From the NCBI GenBank assembly GCA_036339975.1, contig JAYYZV010000123.1:1-15026 (forward strand): DNA of 15,026 nucleotides, in the 5' to 3' direction. Positions within the stretch are counted from its first letter, which is position 1. The number at the start of each line of letters is the position of its first letter. The notes beneath the pieces were generated by a model. That model searched no databases. It worked only from the letters and a program-made list of their open reading frames with translations, and was not told where the DNA came from. Shown one piece after another: positions 6,866-13,422 of this stretch. Source of the DNA: UBA830 sp036339975. GTDB taxonomy: Bacteria > Pseudomonadota > Alphaproteobacteria > MPNO01 > UBA830. The position numbers were made by a program, and so were the translations under genes.

Positions 6866-8032
6866 TCAATTTCCGATGCCGTAAACAGACAGAACGCGGC
6901 TCATACGAACGGCCGCTTGGTCTGGGTCTGCAAGAAGCCCAGCCCTGTCAGCGAGTCGGAAAATCTCTGCAAGATGTACGACGGAACGAGTGCTCTGCTG
7001 CCCGCCTACCATCACGAAATGATCCTGATGGCCGTTCAGATAGGCCATAAAAACCACACCGGTTTTATAAAACCGTGTTGGAGTCCGAAAGATGTGCCGC
7101 GACAACGGAACCGTGGGCTCAAAGATGCCGTGAAATTCCTTGGTCTTGTTCCCGGCAAGGGCTGCAAGGGCGGCGGACGCAGCGGGCGCAATTGCGTCGA
7201 AAATCCCGAGCAAAGCATCTGAATATCCCTCTTTGTCCCCTGCAATTAGTTCGGCGTAGTTGAAATCATCGCCTGTATACATCCGGACGCCGTCTGGTAG
7301 ATCCCTCCGCAGTCTGATTTCCTTATCCTTGTCCAAAAGCGAAATTTTTATTCCGTCCACTTTTTCGCGATTTCTCTTAAGAACGTCGATGCATACATCC
7401 ATCGCGTCTATATGATCCGTGTGTCCCCAATAACCTTTGAGCGCCGGGTCAAACATTTCGCCCAGCCAGTGGACGATGACGGGCTCTTTGACTTGACTGA
7501 GAATGCGGTCGTACACAATACCGTAATCGTCCGGTGTTTTTGTGCAGGCAGCTAATGCGCGGCTCGCCATAAGGATGATCCGTCCACCGCAGGCTTCCAC
7601 GGCGGCGCACTGTTCCTCGTAGGCACGAAAGATATCGTCGGCGGACAATGAAGGGTCTGGTACGAGATGGTCTGTGCCTGCGCCCGAAGCCACGACAGCG
7701 CCAGGTATCTCTCGAGCAGCTTCGATGCTTCTTGTGATTAGTTCGAGGGATGTGCGCCAGTTTAGCCCCATTCCCCGCTGCGCAGTGTCCATAGCCTCGG
7801 CGACACCCAGCCCCAAGCCCCATAAATGTTGACGGAACGCAATTGTTCGGTCCCAGTCCACGTGAGTATCCAGCCAAGGATCGTTGTCGGCTGATATATC
7901 CGGTACTACGTGCGCGGCGGCATACGCAACACGGTTAAAGGAACGTTTAGCCACCGAGGGAAAATTCCGAGGTGTGGAGGTGGAAAAGGCTTCCAGGGTC
8001 CCATCCGACGTCGGCAATGGCAGTGTCGGCAT
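6866..8032 (-). CDS. DUF993 family protein (DHDPS-like TIM barrel, probable class I aldolase/lyase)
   Basis: The 388-residue sequence is recognised as DUF993, in the dihydrodipicolinate-synthase-like superfamily. The characteristic block RVAYAAAHVVPD (34-45), the downstream GLGVAEAMDTAQRGMGLNW (74-92) and the VIVHWLGEMFDP region (about 185-196) are present. GIKISLLDK places K229 where DHDPS-type enzymes carry the Schiff-base lysine, which would suit aldol or retro-aldol chemistry; this assignment is inference. The stop of the preceding oxidoreductase gene and this ATG share one base (TGATG), indicating translational coupling. The gene sits between an oxidoreductase and an isomerase-type TIM barrel, as expected for a carbon-carbon cleavage or condensation step on a sugar-derived substrate. 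No biochemical function for the family is known to me. Confidence 0.8.
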   Translation of the reverse strand: MPTLPLPTSDGTLEAFSTSTPRNFPSVAKRSFNRVAYAAAHVVPDISADNDPWLDTHVDWDRTIAFRQHLWGLGLGVAEAMDTAQRGMGLNWRTSLELITRSIEAAREIPGAVVASGAGTDHLVPDPSLSADDIFRAYEEQCAAVEACGGRIILMASRALAACTKTPDDYGIVYDRILSQVKEPVIVHWLGEMFDPALKGYWGHTDHIDAMDVCIDVLKRNREKVDGIKISLLDKDKEIRLRRDLPDGVRMYTGDDFNYAELIAGDKEGYSDALLGIFDAIAPAASAALAALAGNKTKEFHGIFEPTVPLSRHIFRTPTRFYKTGVVFMAYLNGHQDHFVMVGGQQSTRSVVHLAEIFRLADRAGLLADPDQAAVRMSRVLSVYGIGN

Positions 8033-9183
8033 CAGGCCGGCACCTCATCGATATCGATCCACCGGCGTTCCTGCCAACTCTGCATTGCCGCTTCTGCCAG
8101 TTGAACTCCTTTTGCCCCCTCCCGTAGGTTCCAGTGAAAGGGCTTGTCTTCATACAGGCTCCGGATGAACATTTCCCATTCGGATTTGAAACCGTTGTCG
8201 AATGCCAGATCCGAGCCGTACTCCTCCCAGGTTTCGAAAAAAGGGATCGTTTGCGGCTCATCCGGATTCCAAACTGGTGAAGGTGTCGCTGGCCGATCTT
8301 GCGTATAGCACTTGGTGAGGCCGGCCACGGCGGCCCCGTGTGTGCCGTCGGCGTGAAACGTCACTAGGTCGTCTTTTCTGACCCGTGTGCACCAGGAGGC
8401 GAAGATCTGCGCCACGGCGCCGCCTTCGAGTTCGACCAAAGCGTATGAAGCGTCATCCGCGTCGGCGTCATAAGGCACGTCGTTTTCGTCCCAGCGCTTG
8501 TCGATGTTCACACGTCCAAGGCAACTAACGCTCTTCACACTACCGAAGGTGTTGTCAAGGACGTAGCGCCAGTGCGGCATCATATCGAGAATGATACCGC
8601 CGCTGTCTTCTTTGCGGTAGTTCCAGCTGGGCCGCTGGGCCTGTTTCCAGTCTCCCTCGAAAACCCAATACCCGAAGTCGATTTTCACGGATAATAGCCG
8701 GCCGAAGAACCCATCATCCATAAGAGTTTTCATCTTTTGAAGACCCGGTAGAAATATTTTGTCCTGAACAACGCCGTGCCGGATGCCAGCCTTTTCAGCC
8801 CGAAGATATACTTCTATAGCGTCATCAAGCTTACCTGCAGACGGTTTTTCACAATAGACATCCTTGCCGGCATCTATCGCTTTTCTAAGTAATTCGGCAC
8901 GCAGATTGGTGCTGGCGGAGTCAAAAAAAAGGCTGTCATCGGGGTTGGCAATTGCGCCGTCCAAGTCTGTCGTCCAGCGCGCTACGCCGTGCTCCTTGGC
9001 CAAGGCCTCAACCTTTTCGGCGTTGCGGCCTACTAGGATTGGATCGGGCATGATCGTGTCCCCATTGTCCATCTGGACACCGCCTTCATTCATTATAGCC
9101 AAGATGGATCGAATTAAGTGCTGGTTGGTTCCCATGCGCCCGGTAACGCCGTTCATGATGATGCCAAGCCGATGTTCAGTCAT
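8032..9183 (-). CDS. Gfo/Idh/MocA family NAD(P)-dependent oxidoreductase
   Basis: The 383-residue protein starts with a Rossmann fold (LGIIMNGVTGRMG, residues 6-18, with the Gly-rich loop NGVTGRMG). It has the family-defining CEKPSA (E112, K113, P114) and a D-x-x-x-H pair in ILDMMPHWRY (D200, H204), where this family keeps its catalytic Asp/His. Members oxidise or reduce a sugar, inositol or sugar-acid hydroxyl with NAD(P); some oxidise C3 of a glycoside to start a 3-keto elimination. AAGGGGGAATAAAA precedes the ATG, a strong ribosome-binding site. The gene starts 18 nt after the tetR stop and overlaps the DUF993 start by one base, so it is the first enzyme gene of the operon. Substrate and cofactor preference cannot be read from the sequence. 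Confidence 0.88.
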   Translation of the reverse strand: MTEHRLGIIMNGVTGRMGTNQHLIRSILAIMNEGGVQMDNGDTIMPDPILVGRNAEKVEALAKEHGVARWTTDLDGAIANPDDSLFFDSASTNLRAELLRKAIDAGKDVYCEKPSAGKLDDAIEVYLRAEKAGIRHGVVQDKIFLPGLQKMKTLMDDGFFGRLLSVKIDFGYWVFEGDWKQAQRPSWNYRKEDSGGIILDMMPHWRYVLDNTFGSVKSVSCLGRVNIDKRWDENDVPYDADADDASYALVELEGGAVAQIFASWCTRVRKDDLVTFHADGTHGAAVAGLTKCYTQDRPATPSPVWNPDEPQTIPFFETWEEYGSDLAFDNGFKSEWEMFIRSLYEDKPFHWNLREGAKGVQLAEAAMQSWQERRWIDIDEVPA

Positions 9184-9201
9184 TTTTATTCCCCCTTAAG
9201 T

Positions 9202-9864
9202 TCAGGCCGCAACGAAGCGTTCGACCATTTCATGGATATGTACGCGCCAGGATCCGATTTCATTTTCCTCAAATAGGTCTCGATTAAAAAATACGGACAA
9301 CGAGTGACTGTTAGAGAGGTAGTAATAAATCAGGCCGACAATCGAAATATATAACCGCGCGCCGTTTACGCCGGGTCGGAAGCATTTTTCCGCAACGCCA
9401 CGCCTCAGCAGGTCATCAAGCATTTCTTCAAACGGCAGTTGAATGGCCCGGATGCGTTCCGACGTTTTCAGATGTCTTGCCTGATGCAGGTTTTCGGCAT
9501 TTAAAAGTGTGATGACGTAAGGGTTCTTGAGGTAAAAATTGATGACAAAATCTACCAGCTTGGTCAAACCGTTCGTGGCGGGCCCTGAAACAATATCCGG
9601 TGCCGCACTGTCATTGCAGATTGTCTCATAAACCTCTTCGAGAACGGCTGCGAACAGGTCATCTTTGCTGCCAAAGTAGTGATAGAGCATGCGTTTATTG
9701 ATGCCGGACCGAGACGCGATATTATCGACGCGTGCTCCATCTAGGCCTTGCGCGGCGAACTCAGTTTTTGCTGCGACTAGGATGCGTTTGCGCGACGCAT
9801 TAGGGTCGCGCCGCGGGGGGCGGACTTTCCCTGATTTTGGCATAATCGCGGCTTGTTCTCGCAT
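9202..9864 (-). CDS. TetR/AcrR-family transcriptional regulator
   Basis: The 220-residue protein has a typical N-terminal TetR DNA-binding domain at about 24-75: RKRILVAAKTEFAAQGLDGARVDNIASRSGINKRMLYHYFGSKDDLFAAVL. The segment TVDxIA-like to LYHYFGSK is the helix-turn-helix. The rest is a divergent all-helical ligand domain, so the inducer cannot be predicted. It is the first gene of the leftward operon and diverges from the MetE-like gene. The palindrome at 9874-9887 ends 10 nt upstream of its first ATG and is the likely operator, implying autorepression plus control of the divergent gene. A second in-frame ATG at 9843 is an alternative start; neither start has a strong Shine-Dalgarno. Confidence 0.9.
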   Translation of the reverse strand: MREQAAIMPKSGKVRPPRRDPNASRKRILVAAKTEFAAQGLDGARVDNIASRSGINKRMLYHYFGSKDDLFAAVLEEVYETICNDSAAPDIVSGPATNGLTKLVDFVINFYLKNPYVITLLNAENLHQARHLKTSERIRAIQLPFEEMLDDLLRRGVAEKCFRPGVNGARLYISIVGLIYYYLSNSHSLSVFFNRDLFEENEIGSWRVHIHEMVERFVAA

Positions 9865-9873
9865 GCGGTATTT

Positions 9874-9887
9874 CTGTCACTTGACAG
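9874..9887. promoter_or_regulatory. Probable TetR operator palindrome overlapping a TTGACA -35 hexamer
   Basis: CTGTCA-CT-TGACAG is a perfect 6-bp inverted repeat with a 2-nt spacer in the 95-bp gap between divergent tetR and the MetE-like gene. TTGACA (9881-9886), a perfect -35 match on the plus strand, lies inside it. The best -10 at 17 nt (TAGCTT, 9904-9909) is weak. A repressor bound here would block the rightward promoter and sit just before the tetR start codon. Assignment to this TetR is by position. Confidence 0.55.
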
Positions 9888-9965
9888 CTTGGTTTCACGT
9901 CCGTAGCTTAAAATAACTATCCAGTTACTTACGACAGCAAAGGCGTTTCGGCAAGGATAATGACT

Positions 9966-10991
9966 ATGGATGCCTCTCCCCGTATCAAAACCACTACTGT
10001 TGGTTCATACCCCGTGCCTGCCTGGCTAGGAAATGCTCCATCGGAGCAGGATATAGTCGATGCAACCCGTGTAATTCTGCACACGCAGGAAACCGCGGGC
10101 CTTGACGTCGTTTGCGATGGTGAGGTCTACCGTTACGATCTTAGCCATCCGGAAACCAACGGAATGATTGAGTATTTCACGTCGCCTATGGATGGTGTTA
10201 GATCGGAACTAACGTTTAACCTGATCCGTCAATTCGAGTCCGATATGGATATGGGGTGGCGTCGTTTGCCGGCGGGGGTTGTAGAGGGTCCGATCAGCAG
10301 CGGCACTATGAATCTGGCCCTTCCTTGCCGACGCGCAAAGGCACTCGCCCAAAAGCCATTTAAATTCGCGCTCACAGGACCACACATGCTGGCGAAAACC
10401 CTAGTGGACCAGCACTATGGATCGATTGAGGCGGTCACCGAAGCCATCGCGGATGTACTTGCAGAACAGGTGGCCCGGCTAGATGCGGATATCGTGCAAA
10501 TCGACGAGGCAAACCTGCCAGGATCTCCGGATGAGTGGGAATGGGCGGCTGCGGCGTTAAACCGTGTTCTGGATGCCGTAACAGGTGTCCCGGCTGTGCA
10601 TCTATGTTTCGGTAATTATGCTGGACAGCAACCGCAAGACGGTTCCTGGGGTCAATTAATGGATTACCTCAACGCCCTTCACGTCGATCATATAGTCATG
10701 GAGTGCGCTCACCGACCTGCCGAGGAACTCGTCGCCTTTAAGGAGCTTAGACCGGAAATCGGTATGGGGCTCGGCGTAGTGGATGTGAAACGCACTATGA
10801 CGGAAACACCCGACGAGATAGCAGCTCTGATCGAAAGGACAGAGAACATTATGGGCGAAGGGCGTGTGACCTATATTCACCCCGACTGCGGTTTGTGGAA
10901 CCACAAACGATATATCGCGGATCGTAAAATTTCGGTACTGAATGCTGGCCGGGATCTTTATCTCGGTATAGCGCGAGACGTCGCTGCCTGA
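9966..10991 (+). CDS. Stand-alone MetE C-terminal-domain-like methyltransferase
   Basis: The 341-residue protein matches the catalytic half of cobalamin-independent methionine synthase: TTTVGSYPVP near the N-terminus, FALTGPHMLAKTL in the middle, VQIDEANLPG (substrate-binding Asp/Glu) and a C-terminal GLGVVDVKRTMTETPDEI. All four zinc ligands of MetE have counterparts, counted from the upstream ATG at 9960: H214 and C216 (VHLCFGN), E248 (IVMECAHRP) and C310 (IHPDCGLW). The N-terminal MetE half is absent, as in core-MetE and coenzyme-M-type alkyltransferases. The protein probably activates a thiol on zinc and accepts a methyl or alkyl group. The donor is unknown, and methionine synthesis is not implied by the context. 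AAGGA is 8 nt before the ATG at 9966 but only 2 nt before the one at 9960, so I favour 9966. It diverges from tetR and may share its control. Confidence 0.8.
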   Translation: MDASPRIKTTTVGSYPVPAWLGNAPSEQDIVDATRVILHTQETAGLDVVCDGEVYRYDLSHPETNGMIEYFTSPMDGVRSELTFNLIRQFESDMDMGWRRLPAGVVEGPISSGTMNLALPCRRAKALAQKPFKFALTGPHMLAKTLVDQHYGSIEAVTEAIADVLAEQVARLDADIVQIDEANLPGSPDEWEWAAAALNRVLDAVTGVPAVHLCFGNYAGQQPQDGSWGQLMDYLNALHVDHIVMECAHRPAEELVAFKELRPEIGMGLGVVDVKRTMTETPDEIAALIERTENIMGEGRVTYIHPDCGLWNHKRYIADRKISVLNAGRDLYLGIARDVAA

Positions 10992-11134
10992 CGGTCAGGA
11001 AGGATCACGGGTTTTTATATCGACTAATGAAAGCCGGTCACCGAGGTCTGTTTGGGACAGTGGCTAGCTAAATTCTCGAAAATCCTAGGTGTCTTGAGGC
11101 ATTGCCCGCTGATACTTATTGGTCGAATTTAATT

Positions 11135-11157
11135 GCCGCGTGATGTGTTGGCGCGGC
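11135..11157. repeat. Inverted repeat (GCCGCG/CGCGGC)
   Basis: A perfect 6-bp GC-rich stem (11135-11140 with 11152-11157) surrounds an 11-nt loop. No T-run follows on either strand, so it is not a clear terminator. It may be a leftover rho-assisted terminator of the MetE-like gene or a regulator site. Confidence 0.25.
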
Positions 11158-11181
11158 TGTGCATGGCGTTGCGTTGAATAA

Positions 11182-11210
11182 TTGATTAAGACCCATTTTA
11201 CTGTTTCAAT
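11182..11210 (+). promoter_or_regulatory. Possible sigma-70 promoter for the DehI-like gene
   Basis: TTGATT (11182-11187) and TTCAAT (11205-11210) each match the consensus hexamers at four of six positions and are separated by 17 nt. Transcription would start near 11217, giving a short leader to the GTG at 11234. Confidence 0.35.
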
Positions 11211-11233
11211 GAGACTGCGAAAGACCCAATAAC

Positions 11234-12079
11234 GTGGCTTTCACTGCAAGCACCGTTCTTCCCGAAATTAATGCAAAGGACGCCTCAGGGGTCACGTCGG
11301 AGATATACCGGTCGATTGAAGCCGCCCTTGGGGTGAGGCTCGTAAACTTAGTCTATCGGCATCTTGCTACTGTCCCAGGAGCGCTTGAATGGGCATGGGC
11401 CGTCGTAGGCGATGGATTCAAAACTGAAATCTATAAGGAACGGTCTGCACCATTAGCAGATTTTGGAAAGCGTCTAGCTGGAGCGACGGGCGATCTCCGC
11501 CTAATTTCTTTGAAGGGTTATGGTTTGACACCGCGGGAAGCTGCGGCCGTTCGCGTTACGCTTAACGCCTATAACCGTGCAAACCCGATGAACGCCCTTA
11601 GTCTCCGCGTGATCGCCTTGGCCCTCTCAGCGGGATGGCGACCGCCGGCAGTCAGAACGAATATTTTTACGTCTGTACCTCCAGTAGACTTACTTCCGAT
11701 GGGTCGCCTCCAGGATCTGGACGGCGATACGTCGAGTTACCTGTCTCGGCTCGCGTTGTATACAACTGGGGTGGAGTCAGATTTGGTTCCCTCCCTGTTT
11801 CGCCATTTTGTCCCCTGGCCCAGTTTTCTGGCCGGTTTGGGAGACTGGCTACAGCCTTTACACGAAGATGATTTAATCTCCCATTTTTCCAGCGAAATTT
11901 CCCGAGAAGCGGACGCTGCCGCAAAGGAGATATTTGACAATCTTAACGTTGTGGAAAATACGCTCGCCGCGCCCAATGAAGACACGCGGCTGGCGCTTTC
12001 GCGGACGATTGCGCAGTTTCTTCCCGCAATTTGTAGAATGATTGTAATCGGCGGATTGTTGAGTTCTTCTATCAGGTAA
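11234..12079 (+). CDS. DehI-family 2-haloacid dehalogenase homologue
   Basis: The 281-residue protein resembles the DehI family (group I 2-haloacid dehalogenases, about 290-300 residues). LVNLVYRHLATVPGALEWAWAVV (36-58) corresponds to the first conserved block, NAYNRANPMNALSL (111-124) to the FNYGNP block, and ESDLVPSLFRHFVPWPSFLAGL (181-202) to the ASDF...NWP block with the water-activating Asp, here D183. DehI enzymes hydrolyse D- and L-2-haloalkanoic acids directly to 2-hydroxyacids of inverted configuration. Overall identity looks low, so the halide substrate is an inference from the family. The start is GTG at 11234: the upstream in-frame stop at 11210 leaves no ATG. Ribosome-binding signal is weak. 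The next gene, 100 nt downstream, is a 2-hydroxyacid oxidase homologue, a fitting next step. Confidence 0.72.
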   Translation: MAFTASTVLPEINAKDASGVTSEIYRSIEAALGVRLVNLVYRHLATVPGALEWAWAVVGDGFKTEIYKERSAPLADFGKRLAGATGDLRLISLKGYGLTPREAAAVRVTLNAYNRANPMNALSLRVIALALSAGWRPPAVRTNIFTSVPPVDLLPMGRLQDLDGDTSSYLSRLALYTTGVESDLVPSLFRHFVPWPSFLAGLGDWLQPLHEDDLISHFSSEISREADAAAKEIFDNLNVVENTLAAPNEDTRLALSRTIAQFLPAICRMIVIGGLLSSSIR

Positions 12080-12114
12080 AAACCGAAGTCATCAATAATG
12101 CCGGGATGGACGAT

Positions 12115-12134
12115 CACTGCGTTGTTTTGCAGTG
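12115..12134. repeat. Inverted repeat upstream of the FAD oxidoreductase gene
   Basis: CACTGC (12115-12120) and GCAGTG (12129-12134) form a perfect 6-bp stem with an 8-nt loop, midway between the DehI-like and oxidoreductase genes. No T-run follows on the plus strand, so an operator or mRNA stem is as likely as a terminator. Confidence 0.3.
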
Positions 12135-12156
12135 GAACGGTCAGAGGTTGATTAAC

Positions 12157-12183
12157 ATGGCGGATTATGGGCCCGGAAAATGA
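12157..12183 (+). CDS. Possible 8-codon leader peptide (MADYGPGK)
   Basis: An ATG at 12157, preceded by AGAGG at 9-nt spacing, opens an 8-codon frame. Its TGA overlaps the ATG of the oxidoreductase gene (ATGA, 12180-12183). This arrangement could couple translation of the downstream gene, whose own Shine-Dalgarno is only a nearby GGAA. It is too short for conservation to be judged by eye and may be chance. Confidence 0.2.
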   Translation: MADYGPGK

Positions 12184-13280
12184 CCGAAAGGGTTGATTGT
12201 ATTGTCATTGGCGCCGGTGTTGTCGGTCTTGCGGTTGCCCGTGCGGTGGCACTTTCTGGGAGAGATGTAATCGTGTTGGAAAAGGCGGATACGATTGGTT
12301 CCGAGACGAGTTCCCGGCACAGCGAAGTTATACACGCCGGCATCTACTATGCAAAAGACAGCCTGAAGGCCAAATTCTGTGTGGAGGGCAAGCATTCGCT
12401 GTATGCATTTTGTGACGCTCACGGCGTGTCGCATACCATCTGCGGTAAGATTATCGTTGCTACAAATGAAGAACAACTGCCGGAGCTTGAGCGGCTGAGA
12501 AACAATGCCGTCGCGAACGGGGTGGAGGATCTGACCTGGATGACCCCGCGACAGGTCAGAGATATGGAGTCCGCGGTATACTGCGTCGGTGCGTTGTGGT
12601 CTCCGTCGACGGGTATCCTAGATAGCCATTCCTATATGCTTGCGCTCCAAGGCGATGCGGAAGATGCGGGAACTATGATGGCGTTTCTGACCCCTGTTGT
12701 AGGTGGTGAGGTTCTCGGCAGCGGTATCAGGATCGATTGTGGCGGCGAAGCGCCGATGTCAGTGCTTGCTAATTGCGTCGTAAACTGCGGTGGGTTGTGG
12801 GCGCAATCTATCGCATCGACGATTGTAGGGATGCCTAAAGCCAGCGTGCCGCCAACATATTACTGCAAAGGCAACTATTATACTCTTTCGGGTCGCCCTC
12901 CGTTCACGCGGCCGATATATCCGGTTCCTGAAAAAGCTGGGTTGGGTATCCATGTCACGGTAGATCTTGGGGGTCAGGTGCGCTTCGGACCAGATGTCGA
13001 GTGGGTGGACAAAATCGATTACGATGTCGATGCCCGCAGGGCAGATATGTTTTACGATGCTATACGCAAGTATTACCCCGATCTTGCCGATGGTGCGCTT
13101 CAGCCCGGATATTCTGGGATCCGTCCCAAAATTCAGGCCCCCGGAGAGCCGGCTATGGATTTTGTCATCCATGGCCCCAATGATCATGGGGTAGATGGGC
13201 TGATCAATCTCTACGGTATTGAATCACCAGGGATGACATCTTCGCTGGCGATCGCGGATTATGTTTTAGACCTAATTTAA
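12180..13280 (+). CDS. FAD-dependent 2-hydroxyacid oxidase (L-2-hydroxyglutarate oxidase/DAO family)
   Basis: The 366-residue protein starts with a dinucleotide-binding fold for FAD: CIVIGAGVVGLAVARAVA (7-24), with the ribose-binding E34 ending the second strand. It then has SSRHSEVIHAGIYY (44-57), the motif shared with L-2-hydroxyglutarate dehydrogenase/oxidase (LhgO/L2HGDH). Other matches are GIHVTVDLGGQVRFGPDVEW and the C-terminal FAD-binding GIESPGMTSSLAIADYV (346-362). The length is close to that of bacterial LhgO (about 400). Family members oxidise L-2-hydroxyglutarate or similar 2-hydroxyacids to 2-oxoacids and pass electrons to quinones or oxygen. Behind a DehI-like dehalogenase gene, it may oxidise the 2-hydroxyacid produced there (inference). 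It could equally be a generic L2HG repair enzyme. Its ATG overlaps a possible leader peptide. Confidence 0.85.
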   Translation: MTERVDCIVIGAGVVGLAVARAVALSGRDVIVLEKADTIGSETSSRHSEVIHAGIYYAKDSLKAKFCVEGKHSLYAFCDAHGVSHTICGKIIVATNEEQLPELERLRNNAVANGVEDLTWMTPRQVRDMESAVYCVGALWSPSTGILDSHSYMLALQGDAEDAGTMMAFLTPVVGGEVLGSGIRIDCGGEAPMSVLANCVVNCGGLWAQSIASTIVGMPKASVPPTYYCKGNYYTLSGRPPFTRPIYPVPEKAGLGIHVTVDLGGQVRFGPDVEWVDKIDYDVDARRADMFYDAIRKYYPDLADGALQPGYSGIRPKIQAPGEPAMDFVIHGPNDHGVDGLINLYGIESPGMTSSLAIADYVLDLI

Positions 13281-13297
13281 AACAGGGTTTTTGACCT

Positions 13298-13325
13298 CTT
13301 GAAAACTAAAACCATCAGCCTACAT
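13298..13325 (+). promoter_or_regulatory. Sigma-32 (RpoH)-like heat-shock promoter
   Basis: CTTGAAA (13298-13304) and CCTACAT (13319-13325) are separated by 14 nt and match the heat-shock pattern CTTGAAA...CCCATNT closely. The position, about 95 nt before a small heat-shock gene, supports the call. Transcription would start near 13332. Confidence 0.6.
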
Positions 13326-13327
13326 AA

Positions 13328-13422
13328 TTGTTGTCTGATGCCCAACAAGGGGTCGGACTATGATCCACCGGCCGGCCAAAACGGCGGCCCATCAACATGT
13401 TGCTCAAAGGAGAATATGTGAT
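13328..13422 (+). promoter_or_regulatory. ROSE-like RNA thermometer in the hsp20 leader
   Basis: The leader can fold into three hairpins: TTGTTG/CAACAA (13328-13333 with 13343-13348), GGCCG/CGGCC (13370-13374 with 13385-13389), and a last one from 13395 to 13419 that buries the Shine-Dalgarno. In the last, TTGCTC (13400-13405) pairs with GGAGAA around one unpaired G (13402), and ACAT pairs with ATGT below. A U-U/C-G-C-U strand with a bulged G facing AGGAG is the hallmark of ROSE elements upstream of alphaproteobacterial small heat-shock genes. It should melt at heat-shock temperature and release translation. Confidence 0.65.

Larger units (their letters stand above)
10992..11233. other. Intergenic region, 242 bp, no gene seen
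   Basis: No convincing open reading frame or RNA gene is visible here. It holds a small hairpin (11135-11157) and a possible promoter for the downstream DehI-like gene (11182-11210). Confidence 0.5.

Noticed and set aside
10987..10999. CCTGA/TCAGG mini-hairpin at the end of the MetE-like gene
   Set aside because: The stem is 5 bp with a 3-nt loop, and the T-run starts more than 10 nt later, too far for an intrinsic terminator.
11737..12117. 126-codon minus-strand frame
   Set aside because: It lies opposite the DehI-like gene, which carries conserved family blocks, and shows no motif of its own.
13360..13422. Upstream start for the hsp20 frame at 13360
   Set aside because: The IbpA-type N-terminus and AAGGAG fix the start at 13423. 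The upstream stretch is the RNA leader.
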